64,000 bases of DNA, taken from positions 868,001 through 932,000 of the forward strand of contig NZ_CP049905.1 in NCBI RefSeq assembly GCF_011305535.1. The letters run 5' to 3'. The notes beneath the pieces are model-generated. The model did not search any database and was not told the origin of the DNA. It worked only from the letters and a program-made list of their open reading frames with translations. Position numbers and translations under genes: made by a program. Positions 44,900 through 52,824 of the stretch are shown in pieces. Every line of letters begins with the position of its first letter. Position 1 is the first letter of the stretch. This DNA comes from Diaphorobacter sp. HDW4B. Its GTDB lineage: Bacteria; Pseudomonadota; Gammaproteobacteria; Burkholderiales; Burkholderiaceae_C.

Positions 44900-45724
44900 A
44901 TGAGCACGAACACCCCGCAGCGCCCCGTGCGCTCCCAGTACGAAGATTTTTTGCGCCACGTCTACGAAAATGGCGTGGCGAAAACTGACCGTACCGGCAC
45001 GGGTACGCGCAGCGTCTTCGGCCACCAGATGCGTTTTGATCTGTCGGAAGGCTTTCCGCTGGTCACCACCAAGAAGACGCACCTCAAATCCATCATTCTC
45101 GAACTGCTGTGGTTTCTGCGTGGCGACAGCAACGTGAAGTGGCTGCAGGAACGCGGCTGCACCATCTGGGACGAATGGGCGCGCGAAGACGGCGACCTCG
45201 GCCCGGTCTACGGCGTGCAGTGGCGCAACTGGCCCAAGCCCGACGGCGGCCATATCGACCAGATCGCCGAAGTGGTCAAGCAGCTCAAGAGCAACCCGGA
45301 CAGCCGCCGCATCATCGTGAGTGCCTGGAACGTGGCCGATCTCTCCGAGATGGCGCTCATGCCCTGCCACGCGTTCTTCCAGTTCTACGTGGCCGATGGC
45401 AAGCTCAGTTGCCAGCTCTACCAGCGCAGCGCCGATATTTTCCTGGGCGTGCCGTTCAACATCGCCAGCTACGCGCTGCTCACCCACATGCTCGCGCAGC
45501 AGTGCGACCTGGAGGTCGGTGACTTCGTGTGGACCGGCGGCGATTGCCATATCTACAACAACCATTTCGAGCAGGTCGAGACCCAGTTGGCACGCAAGCC
45601 GTTCGCCTACCCGACACTGCACATCAAGCGCCGTCCCGACTCCATCTTCGACTACGAATACGAAGATTTCGAAGTGCTGGGTTACGAACACCACGCGCCC
45701 ATCAAGGCGCCCGTGGCGGTTTGA
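44900..45724 (+). CDS. thyA: Thymidylate synthase
   Basis: A 274-residue ThyA making dTMP from dUMP with methylenetetrahydrofolate. [19 protein letters not shown], the active-site [11 protein letters not shown] with catalytic Cys, and [19 protein letters not shown] are diagnostic. AGGAAA just precedes the ATG. folA follows 45 bases later on the same strand, a standard pairing since thyA yields dihydrofolate. Confidence 0.97.
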   Translation: MSTNTPQRPVRSQYEDFLRHVYENGVAKTDRTGTGTRSVFGHQMRFDLSEGFPLVTTKKTHLKSIILELLWFLRGDSNVKWLQERGCTIWDEWAREDGDLGPVYGVQWRNWPKPDGGHIDQIAEVVKQLKSNPDSRRIIVSAWNVADLSEMALMPCHAFFQFYVADGKLSCQLYQRSADIFLGVPFNIASYALLTHMLAQQCDLEVGDFVWTGGDCHIYNNHFEQVETQLARKPFAYPTLHIKRRPDSIFDYEYEDFEVLGYEHHAPIKAPVAV

Positions 45725-45769
45725 GATTATGTTGACGCCTTGACCAACGAGACCAAGAGGGGAAGCGCC

Positions 45770-46264
45770 ATGCAAATCAATCTGATCTTCGCAAAAGCCG
45801 ACAACGGCGTCATCGGCAAGGACGGCGTCATGCCCTGGCATCTGCCGGAAGACATGGCGCATTTCAAGGAACTCACCACGGGTCGCCCGGTCATCATGGG
45901 CCGCAAGACCTGGGACTCGCTTCCCGAGCGCTTCCGTCCCCTGCCCGGTCGCACCAACATCGTCGTCACGCGCCAGGAAGTCTGGCAGCACGATGGAGCC
46001 AAGCCCGCCACCAGCCTCGAAGACGCGCTGACCATCGCCAGCCAGAGCGCGGACACCGCTTGGGTGATCGGCGGCGCACAGATCTATGCGCTCGCCCTGC
46101 CCTTGGCCCATCGCGTGGAAGTGACCGAAATCCACCAGAGTTTCGAGGGCGACGCACATGCGCCCGAACTCGGCCCCGAGTGGAAAGAGATCGCGCGCAG
46201 CGATCAGGTCAGTGGCAACGGCATGCGCTTCAGCTTCGTGACCTACGAGCGCAAGACTGACTGA
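45770..46264 (+). CDS. folA: Dihydrofolate reductase
   Basis: A 164-residue DHFR regenerating tetrahydrofolate with NADPH. NGVIGKDGVMPWHLPEDMAHFKELT contains the Met20 loop and the active-site acid; GRPVIMGRKTWDSLP and VIGGAQIYALAL bind NADPH. AGAGGGGAAG precedes the ATG. It directly follows thyA. Confidence 0.97.
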   Translation: MQINLIFAKADNGVIGKDGVMPWHLPEDMAHFKELTTGRPVIMGRKTWDSLPERFRPLPGRTNIVVTRQEVWQHDGAKPATSLEDALTIASQSADTAWVIGGAQIYALALPLAHRVEVTEIHQSFEGDAHAPELGPEWKEIARSDQVSGNGMRFSFVTYERKTD

Positions 46265-46311
46265 AAACACCCTTGGCCGCATCGCTTGCTGCGGGCACAT
46301 AGAATGCCCGC

Positions 46312-47091
46312 ATGCAAAAGATTGCCACCTGGAACGTCAACTCCCTCAACGTCCGCCTGCCACAGGTACTCGAATGGTTGCAAGCCAACCCGGTCGATGT
46401 GCTGGGTCTGCAGGAACTCAAGCTCACGGACGACAAGTTTCCGCATGACGCTTTCGAGGCTGCGGGCTACCAGAGCGTGTGCTTCGGGCAGAAGACCTAC
46501 AACGGCGTGGCGCTCATCACCAAGAAGCCCGTGGACGAGGTGGTGCGCAACATCCCGCTGCACGAGGACGAACAGGCCCGCGTGATCGCCGGAACTGTCG
46601 AGACCGAAGCGGGCCCGCTGCGCGTCATCAACTGCTATTTCGTCAACGGCCAGGAGCCGGGCAGCGACAAGTTCGCCTACAAGATGAAGTGGCTGACCGC
46701 GCTCGAAAACTGGGTACGCGCCGAGATGCAGAAGCATGAGCGCCTGATCATCATGGGTGACTTCAACGTCACCCCCGAAGACCGCGACTCCTACGATCCG
46801 GTCGGTCTCAAGGACACGATCCACCACACCGTCGAAGAACGCGCGCATTTCCAGAACCTGCTGAACCTCGGCCTGACCGATGCCTTCCGCATGTTCGAGC
46901 ATCCGGAAAAAAGCTTCTCGTGGTGGGACTACCGCATGCTCGGCTTCCAGAAGAATCGCGGCCTGCGCATCGACCATATCCTCGTCAGCGATGCGCTCAA
47001 GAGCAGCGTCACCGCCTGCACAATCGACCGCACGCCACGCAAGAACAAGCAGCCCAGCGACCACACTCCGGTGATCGTGGCGCTGGGCTGA
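46312..47091 (+). CDS. xthA: Exodeoxyribonuclease III / AP endonuclease
   Basis: A 259-residue member of the exonuclease III family, which cuts DNA at abasic sites and degrades 3' ends. KIATWNVNSLNVRLP, LGLQELKLTD (catalytic Glu), IMGDFNVTPEDRD, FSWWDYR and LRIDHILVS with a final SDHTPVIV are the family blocks. Only 47 bases separate it from folA. Xth with its long RIDHIL motif is closest to the XthA branch. Confidence 0.95.
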   Translation: MQKIATWNVNSLNVRLPQVLEWLQANPVDVLGLQELKLTDDKFPHDAFEAAGYQSVCFGQKTYNGVALITKKPVDEVVRNIPLHEDEQARVIAGTVETEAGPLRVINCYFVNGQEPGSDKFAYKMKWLTALENWVRAEMQKHERLIIMGDFNVTPEDRDSYDPVGLKDTIHHTVEERAHFQNLLNLGLTDAFRMFEHPEKSFSWWDYRMLGFQKNRGLRIDHILVSDALKSSVTACTIDRTPRKNKQPSDHTPVIVALG

Positions 47092-47111
47092 TCGGCCACT
47101 TTTCAGCGGAT

Positions 47112-48026
47112 TTACTGACTCTCCGGTGACGAAGCCGGAGACTTCGGCGGCAATGGCTTGCAGATGGGCGCAGGCTCGGGCAATGGCTGTCCTGCCACCC
47201 GCGCCTCATCGCGCGATTTGATGCGACGGGACTGCTCGGCCAGCGCATCGGCATCCATGCTTTCATCACAATCTGGCAGCACCTTTGCTGCGGGTTTTGC
47301 ACGCGACAGGCTCTTGTGGTCCAGCGTGTTCGCCCGCTCGCGCATGGCGGATGGTCCGCGAGCAGCTTCCGATGCAGCCGCTGGTGGAGCAGCCTGCGGC
47401 GCACTCATGACCTCGTCCTTCTGAAGGACTGGCGCAGCAGCGGGTGACTGGGCCGGAGCCGGTAAAGGTGCAGGCAAAGGCGCAGGTGCCGCCTGCGGCA
47501 CCGCGCGCTCGACTTTTTCCTCTGCCCTCTCCATCTGTTTCTTCGCCATTGGCGCAGAAGGCGTTGGCACGGGCTTTGCGGCCATGTTGGACTTCCGCTC
47601 TGCATCCGCAGCGACTGGAGCAGCTTCTTGCACGGCACCGGCACTCGGTTCCTGCGCTGGAGCAGGTGACACTGGCGCTTGCTGAACTGATGCAGGCGCA
47701 ACCTGGTCAAGCTGTGGCGCGCCCGGCTCTTCCAGATGCTGCATGGTCAGCCAGCCGACGACACCGATGATCGCGAGGCTGCCGAGCGCCTGACGCAGCC
47801 AGCGGCGGTCGTTGGCGGCTTCGCGGCGGTCGGGTTGTTTGGCGACCTTAGCGGGTTCGAGTTTTGGATTCGAGCGAGCACGTTTTTCGGCCTGCTCACG
47901 CGCATAAGCCAGCACCTTTTCACGGGATGCAGCGCTCGGACCTGCATCGTCCTTCACGGCATCGCGATACAGCTCGACCAACGAGTCCGAAGCGCCTTTG
48001 TCCTGAGGTGTGCGTTCGATGGTCAT
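47112..48026 (-). CDS. Single-pass Pro/Ala-rich protein, candidate anti-sigma factor
   Basis: A 304-residue protein whose N-terminal 80 residues are charged and cytoplasmic-like (LVELYRDAVKDDAGPSAASREKVLAYAREQ), followed by a helix at about 81-96 (LGSLAIIGVVGWLTM) and a long Pro/Ala-rich tail. The end has two cysteines, VLPDCDES and APICKPLP. It overlaps the ECF sigma gene by ATGA, so it probably restrains that factor. It lacks the H-x3-C-x2-C zinc motif of ZAS anti-sigma factors, so the link rests on position and topology. Confidence 0.6.
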   Translation of the reverse strand: MTIERTPQDKGASDSLVELYRDAVKDDAGPSAASREKVLAYAREQAEKRARSNPKLEPAKVAKQPDRREAANDRRWLRQALGSLAIIGVVGWLTMQHLEEPGAPQLDQVAPASVQQAPVSPAPAQEPSAGAVQEAAPVAADAERKSNMAAKPVPTPSAPMAKKQMERAEEKVERAVPQAAPAPLPAPLPAPAQSPAAAPVLQKDEVMSAPQAAPPAAASEAARGPSAMRERANTLDHKSLSRAKPAAKVLPDCDESMDADALAEQSRRIKSRDEARVAGQPLPEPAPICKPLPPKSPASSPESQ

Positions 48027-48616
48027 GCAAGCACCTCCAGCGCCTGACGCAGTTTGGCGCGTGCATAGCGCAAACGGGTCTTGGCGGTTTCCTGCGGAAC
48101 ATCAGTGGCGGCAGCGATGTCGGCCACGCTCATGTCTCCTTCGGCTTGCAACAAAAAGGCGGTGCGCTGGTCTTGCGGCAGTTCGGCCAAGGCATCCAGC
48201 AGCGCACGCGCCAGATCCTTGCGGCCCTGCAGCTTCTCGGGCTCGAAACCGGAATTGGCGAACAGGGTTTCGGCAAGCGACATGGCTTCGGGCGTGTCCT
48301 CATTCAGGCTGAGTTGCGGCTTGTGACCGCGCCAATGGTCCACTAGTTTGTAGTGGGCGACGGTGAACAGCCAGGTGGTGAACTTGGCCTTCACTTCATA
48401 CGCGGGAGCCGCATCGACCACGGCGAACCACACTTCTTGCCCCAGATCGTCCGCCAGCGCGTGGTTGCCGGTGTTGCGAAACAGGTAGCGCCAAAGACGC
48501 TGGCTGTGGCGGTCGTACAGACACTCGAACGCGGCGGCCTGACCACCGGCATAGGCCAGCATCAGCGCTTCGTCGGCAAGAGCATGCAGTTCGGAATCCA
48601 CCACCATGCCGGGCAT
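48023..48616 (-). CDS. ECF-type RNA polymerase sigma factor
   Basis: A 197-residue sigma factor with regions 2 and 4 only. FECLYDRHSQRLWRYLFRN and LADDLGQEVWFAVVDAA are region 2, KFTTWLFTVAHYKLVDHWR continues region 2.3-2.4, and LAELPQDQRTAFLLQAEGDMSVADIAAATDVPQETAKTR (parts) is region 4.2. The frame is open upstream; the start MPGMVVDSELH fits ECF lengths. It overlaps the candidate anti-sigma gene and lies 67 bases after the exported protein gene. Confidence 0.92.
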   Translation of the reverse strand: MPGMVVDSELHALADEALMLAYAGGQAAAFECLYDRHSQRLWRYLFRNTGNHALADDLGQEVWFAVVDAAPAYEVKAKFTTWLFTVAHYKLVDHWRGHKPQLSLNEDTPEAMSLAETLFANSGFEPEKLQGRKDLARALLDALAELPQDQRTAFLLQAEGDMSVADIAAATDVPQETAKTRLRYARAKLRQALEVLA

Positions 48617-48683
48617 TATGCAAAGCCAGACCGCCCGCCGCCCGGGCTGTGGAGAAAATCGCACAGCCCACCAGGCAACCGAC

Positions 48684-49622
48684 TCACCAGCGTGGAGGAT
48701 CGGGAACAAAACCGTCGTCTCCCTGCGCAGGAAAGGCATTGGGCCTGCGCTCACCACGCGGCGCGGGGATCACGCCCTTGGCGACCAGATTGGCATAGCT
48801 GTCGTAGCGAAAGCGCACGATCTGCTCGGGCCGCTGCGTGGCGGCGTCGAACTCGGTGTTGGATGTGTAGGAGGTCTCGAGCGACCCATGGCCGGTGCCG
48901 AGACTCGGTGAGCGCTTGGCGGCGTAGTCGACGCTCTTTTCGGCCGCGCGCGGCTTGGCGACTTCGTCGGCAGCAGCCGGGGTCTGCACGCTGGGCGCGG
49001 GCAAAGGTGCCGGTGTGGGAGCCGCAGGAGCCATCGGAACGGAACTGGCCTTGGCATCGGCCGAGGGGCTGCCGTTGTAGGTGGAGCTTTCGCGCTCTTC
49101 ATAGCTCGGCGCACGTCGCTGGACGGGCGGCGCGGGGCGCACGGGCTCCACGGGACGCTCGCGGAACAGCGCGACGCCGATCACGCCCACATCGCGCGGA
49201 CGGCCCGTGCGGCTGGCGTACGAGGCATCGCTCTCGGAAAAATAGAACGCGGCCACATGGCTGTCGCTCTTGCGCCAGCCTGTGATGCCCCAGTTCTGCC
49301 ACGGGTTGAACACATAGCCATCGTCCGGCGTGGCCGAGGCGGTCTTGCCGGTGATGGCGTTGACGCCGTCCACGCTCACCACCGCCATGATGCGGCGCCC
49401 GGTGCGGTTGGTGATGTCGATGGAATAGTTCGCGCCCGGCCTGCCCGCCACCCAGTACTCGCCTTGGTGGAAGTAGACCGGTAGAACGCGCCCGCTGTTG
49501 CGCTCGACGAGGCGCACATCGGCCAGCGTGGCCGCTTGAGCGGTGACGGCAAGACCGGCCAGCAGCGATGTGCCGATCAGGAGAGAAGAAACAGTGCGGC
49601 GAAGTTGGAACGTCGAAACCAT
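48684..49622 (-). CDS. Exported protein of unknown function in the sigma module
   Basis: A 312-residue protein with a signal peptide ending AQAATL. A globular domain of about 30-160 has DGYVFNPWQNWGITGWRK, AFYFSESDASYASRTGRPRDV and VIGVALFRER; I recall such domains near sigma genes in related bacteria but know no function. A Pro/Ala-rich linker and a C-terminal GDDGFVPDPPRW follow. GAGGAG precedes the ATG at 49622. It is upstream of the ECF sigma gene on the same strand and probably in the same operon. Confidence 0.75.
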   Translation of the reverse strand: MVSTFQLRRTVSSLLIGTSLLAGLAVTAQAATLADVRLVERNSGRVLPVYFHQGEYWVAGRPGANYSIDITNRTGRRIMAVVSVDGVNAITGKTASATPDDGYVFNPWQNWGITGWRKSDSHVAAFYFSESDASYASRTGRPRDVGVIGVALFRERPVEPVRPAPPVQRRAPSYEERESSTYNGSPSADAKASSVPMAPAAPTPAPLPAPSVQTPAAADEVAKPRAAEKSVDYAAKRSPSLGTGHGSLETSYTSNTEFDAATQRPEQIVRFRYDSYANLVAKGVIPAPRGERRPNAFPAQGDDGFVPDPPRW

Positions 49623-49640
49623 GATGGCTTGCTCCTCGAA

Positions 49641-49659
49641 GTGGATGAAGGACATCCAC
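49641..49659 (-). other. Hairpin in the leader of the exported protein gene
   Basis: GTGGATG-AAGGA-CATCCAC is a perfect seven-base-pair stem directly before the GAGGAG ribosome site, a position where it could influence translation. Confidence 0.5.
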
Positions 49660-49705
49660 TGAATCGGAACAGGCCATCCAACGGGGTGAACGCGCGGCCA
49701 TCGAT

Positions 49706-49724
49706 TTGCAACAAATTGCTGCAA
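49706..49724. promoter_or_regulatory. 19-bp near-perfect palindrome upstream of the sigma module
   Basis: TTGCAACAA-A-TTGCTGCAA pairs at eight of nine positions. It lies about 85-100 bases before the exported protein gene and just downstream of the racemase-like gene, an operator-like position for the module. Confidence 0.45.
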
Positions 49725-49737
49725 GCTCGGTGGAATC

Positions 49738-50391
49738 TCAGTGCGAGAGCCGGGCACGCAGCTTGTGCACCGCGCTGTCCACCGTGGTCAGCACCGGCAG
49801 ACCCGTGACCTGCTCGCACAGACCACGCGCACGCGCCATGCTGAACTGCGCCAGCGCGATGCGGGTACAGCCCTGCTGCGCGAGTCGCTGGGCCTGCTCG
49901 GCAATCAGTCGGTCGTGCAAAGCCGTGTCGCCCTGGTTGAGCGCTTGCAGCGCGCCTTCGGCCAATGCCTGCTCGAACTGCACATGCGCCGGGAACTCTG
50001 CGGGCATGGAACGCAAGGTATCGGCAAACGTGGCGATCAGCCCCAGCTTCCCCGAGCCCGCTGCGGCGTCTTCGATCATCGCCTCGTTGGGCTTGAGCAC
50101 CGGAATGCCGGCATGCGTGCGCGCCACCGCCTCGATGCAGGGGCCAAATGCCGAGCAGGTGAACAGAATGCCCTGCGCGCCCGTGTCCACCGCGTATTGC
50201 GCCAACCGGGCAAAGCGCTCGTGCATGCGCTCGTCCAGCCCCCGCCCCTCGCGCGCCAGGTCGGCAGAGAGGCTGTCGTCGAGCAGATTCATGCGCTGCG
50301 CCTCGGGCCAGTCACGTGCGAACGCGGCGTTAATCGGCTCGACGGAATGGCTCAGCGCGTGAATCAGCGCAATGCGTGGTGTGTGGGGCAT
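49738..50391 (-). CDS. Asp/Glu racemase-superfamily protein with one catalytic Cys motif
   Basis: A 217-residue member of the aspartate/glutamate/hydantoin racemase superfamily. ILFTCSAFGPCIEA (75-88) contains the N-terminal catalytic Cys79. At the position of the second catalytic Cys, usually G-C-T/A-x, it has IALAQFSMAR (178-187) without Cys. A true two-base racemase is therefore doubtful; a single-Cys lyase or isomerase is possible. It lies downstream of an amino-acid binding protein and aminotransferase, which suggests an amino acid or keto acid substrate. Confidence 0.8.
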   Translation of the reverse strand: MPHTPRIALIHALSHSVEPINAAFARDWPEAQRMNLLDDSLSADLAREGRGLDERMHERFARLAQYAVDTGAQGILFTCSAFGPCIEAVARTHAGIPVLKPNEAMIEDAAAGSGKLGLIATFADTLRSMPAEFPAHVQFEQALAEGALQALNQGDTALHDRLIAEQAQRLAQQGCTRIALAQFSMARARGLCEQVTGLPVLTTVDSAVHKLRARLSH

Positions 50392-50395
50392 GGTC

Positions 50396-51295
50396 TCAGA
50401 TTCCCTTGTCTGATGGGTTGGTGAAGGCTTCGCGCGTTTCGGCGTTCAGTGGGTAGTGGATGTTCACGCCGCGCGGAGGAATGGGCGACATGAACCACTT
50501 CTGATAGAGCTTGTCCATCTCGCCGGATTTCATCATGCCGGTCACGACGCGGTCCACCAGCGCCTTGAAGGCAGGGTCATCCTTGCGGAACATGAGCGAC
50601 TGATTTTCGGTGCGCAGCGGCTCTCCGGTGATCTTGAAGTCCTGCGGATTGCGCGCGGTGGCCACCAGCCCGGCCAGCAGAATGTCGTCGAGCACAAAGG
50701 CATCGGCGCGGCCGCTGTCGACCAGCAGGAACGAGTCCGCATGGTCCTTGCCCGAGAGCTGCTTGATCTCCAGATTCTTGCCGCGATCCGCATCGCGCAG
50801 CAAACGCAGCGAGGTGGTTCCCGCCGTTGCCACGACCGACTTGCCCTGCAGATCGGAAATGCTGTTGATGCCAGCGTTGGCCTTGACCAGCAGGCGCACG
50901 TTGTAGCGGAAGATGTCGGGCGAGAAGGCGACCTGCTTCTGGCGCTCGACCAGATTCGTCGTGGAGCCGCATTCCAGATCCACCGTGCCGTTCATCGTCA
51001 GCGGAATGCGGTTCTGCGAGGTGACCAGTTGGTACTTGATCTCGACGGCCGGCAGCTTGAGTTCGGCTTTGATCGCATCGACGATCTTCATGCAGATGTC
51101 GATGCTGTAGCCCACGGCTTCGGGCTGGGCGGACTTGTACGAAAAGCCGAAAGAGGCATCGCGGTGGCCCAGCGTGATCGCGCCCGACTCCTTGATTTTC
51201 TGAAGCGTTCCCACGGTCTGTGCCTGAACGGCTGGTGAACAGAGAACCGCTGCGGCAATGGCGAGCGAAGTGAAGGCGGCACGAATCCGGCGCAT
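50396..51295 (-). CDS. Amino-acid ABC transporter periplasmic binding protein (GltI-like)
   Basis: A 299-residue exported protein with signal peptide ending PAVQAQ. LQKIKESGAITLGHRDASFGFSY, VGYSIDICMKIVDAI and DLECGSTTNLVERQ are typical of glutamate/aspartate-binding GltI/BztA-type proteins. AAGGAG lies seven bases before the ATG at 51295. No permease or ATPase genes accompany it, so it must share a transporter encoded elsewhere. It ends four bases before the racemase-like gene. Confidence 0.9.
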   Translation of the reverse strand: MRRIRAAFTSLAIAAAVLCSPAVQAQTVGTLQKIKESGAITLGHRDASFGFSYKSAQPEAVGYSIDICMKIVDAIKAELKLPAVEIKYQLVTSQNRIPLTMNGTVDLECGSTTNLVERQKQVAFSPDIFRYNVRLLVKANAGINSISDLQGKSVVATAGTTSLRLLRDADRGKNLEIKQLSGKDHADSFLLVDSGRADAFVLDDILLAGLVATARNPQDFKITGEPLRTENQSLMFRKDDPAFKALVDRVVTGMMKSGEMDKLYQKWFMSPIPPRGVNIHYPLNAETREAFTNPSDKGI

Positions 51296-51390
51296 GAGCA
51301 AACTCCTTGGTGGTCAGATGGGAAAACGGCAGAAAGAAGTCGGGATCGAAAAATCAAGCGGGTGCGCAGAAAGCGCGCGCCCCTGCTCGA

Positions 51391-52722
51391 TCAGCGCGTG
51401 GTGGACACCACGGCCTGAATGGCGTCGGTCAAACGTTCGGTGATGGCACTCAGCTCTTCGCGCGAAGCGATGAAAGGCGGCGCAAGCAGCACGTGGTCGC
51501 CCACCCGGCCATCGACGGTGCCGCCCATCGGATAGCACAACAGGCCGCGCTTCATGGCCTCCTGCTTGACGCGTGCATGCACCTTGTGGGCGGGATCGAA
51601 CGGCTGCTTGCTGGCGCGATCGGCCACCAGTTCGACGCCCCAGAAAAAGCCTTGGCCACGGATGTCACCGACGTTGGGGTGATCGCCCAGCGCGGCCTGC
51701 AACTGCTGCTGCAGATAGGCACCGTCGGCGCGCACCTTGGGCAGAAGCTGGTCGCGCTGAATCACCTGCTGCACGGCCAGCGCAGCGGCGCAGGCCATCG
51801 GGTGGCCGAGATAGGTGTGGCCGTGCTGGAAATAGCCGCTGCCCTTGGACATGGCCTGCACGATGCGCTCCTGCGCCAGCACCGCACCCACCGGTTGGTA
51901 ACCGCCGCCCAGCCCCTTGGCGATGGTGACCAAATCGGGCACCACGCCCTCCTGCTCGCAGGCGAACAAGGTGCCGGTGCGCCCCATGCCGCACATGACC
52001 TCGTCCAGAATCAGCAGTACGCCATGGCGGTCGCACACCTCACGCACCGCCTTGAAGTAACCCGGCACCGGAGTGAGCACACCAGCCGTCGCACCGCCCA
52101 CGGTTTCGGCGACGAAGGCGATGACGTTTTCCGCGCCCTGCGCCTGGATCTCGGCATCCAGTTCGGCGGCCAGACGCTGACCATATTGCTCGGACGTCTC
52201 GTCGGCACGCTGTTCGCGGTAGGCATAGCACGGCGAGACATGTGACGCAGGCACCAGGAGCGGTGCGAACGGCGCGCGACGCCATTCGTTGCCGCCCACG
52301 GCCAGCGCGCCCAGCGTGTTGCCGTGGTAGCTCTGGCGACGGGCGATGAAGCGGGTGCGCTGGGGCTGGCCGACTTCCACAAAATACTGCCGCGCCATCT
52401 TGAGCGCCGACTCCACCGCCTCCGACCCACCACTCACCAGATAGACATGGCTCATGCCTTCGGGCGCGTTCTGGATCAGGGTGTCGGCCAGCGTCTCGGC
52501 CACCTTGGTGGTGAAGAAGCTGGTGTGCGCATAGGCCAGTTGGTCGATCTGGCGATGCAGCGCGGCGATCACATCGGGATGACCATGGCCCAGCGATGAA
52601 ACCGCCGCGCCACCGGAGGCATCCAGATAGCGACGCCCCGCCGCGTCCTCGATGTAGACGCCCTGGGCGGACACCGCCTCGGGCGGGTTGTTGTGCAGGT
52701 GACGATGGAATACATGTGTCAT
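51391..52722 (-). CDS. Class III (omega) aminotransferase
   Basis: A 443-residue PLP-dependent aminotransferase. YLDASGGAAVSSLGHGHP, SGGSEAVESALKMARQY, LLILDEVMCGMGRTG and TIAKGLGGGYQPVGAV are the class III motifs, the last with the PLP lysine. The family acts on omega-amino acids, taurine-like amines or beta-alanine, so substrate is unclear. It is divergent from the RpiR regulator and upstream of the binding protein and racemase-like genes. Confidence 0.92.
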   Translation of the reverse strand: MTHVFHRHLHNNPPEAVSAQGVYIEDAAGRRYLDASGGAAVSSLGHGHPDVIAALHRQIDQLAYAHTSFFTTKVAETLADTLIQNAPEGMSHVYLVSGGSEAVESALKMARQYFVEVGQPQRTRFIARRQSYHGNTLGALAVGGNEWRRAPFAPLLVPASHVSPCYAYREQRADETSEQYGQRLAAELDAEIQAQGAENVIAFVAETVGGATAGVLTPVPGYFKAVREVCDRHGVLLILDEVMCGMGRTGTLFACEQEGVVPDLVTIAKGLGGGYQPVGAVLAQERIVQAMSKGSGYFQHGHTYLGHPMACAAALAVQQVIQRDQLLPKVRADGAYLQQQLQAALGDHPNVGDIRGQGFFWGVELVADRASKQPFDPAHKVHARVKQEAMKRGLLCYPMGGTVDGRVGDHVLLAPPFIASREELSAITERLTDAIQAVVSTTR

Positions 52723-52803
52723 GCGACAGACCTATGGAACATTTGTGTTGTCGCATTGTTATTTGGAACAAATGATCCGTCAAGAGGTTTTTCGGAACAT
52801 TTG
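52707..52803. repeat. Four operator-like repeats at exact 29-bp spacing
   Basis: GGAATACATG (52707), GGAACATTTG (52736), GGAACAAATG (52765) and GGAACATTTG (52794) start exactly 29 bases apart, running from the first codons of the aminotransferase gene to 22 bases before the RpiR start. Two are identical and the others differ by two or three bases. They probably bind the RpiR protein and control both divergent genes. Confidence 0.75.
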
Positions 52804-52824
52804 CGATTCCGGTACATTCCAGCC

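Noticed and set aside
52707-52803. CRISPR-like array at the RpiR gene
   Set aside because: The repeat units are only ten bases and lie in a promoter gap, so they are operators rather than CRISPR repeats.
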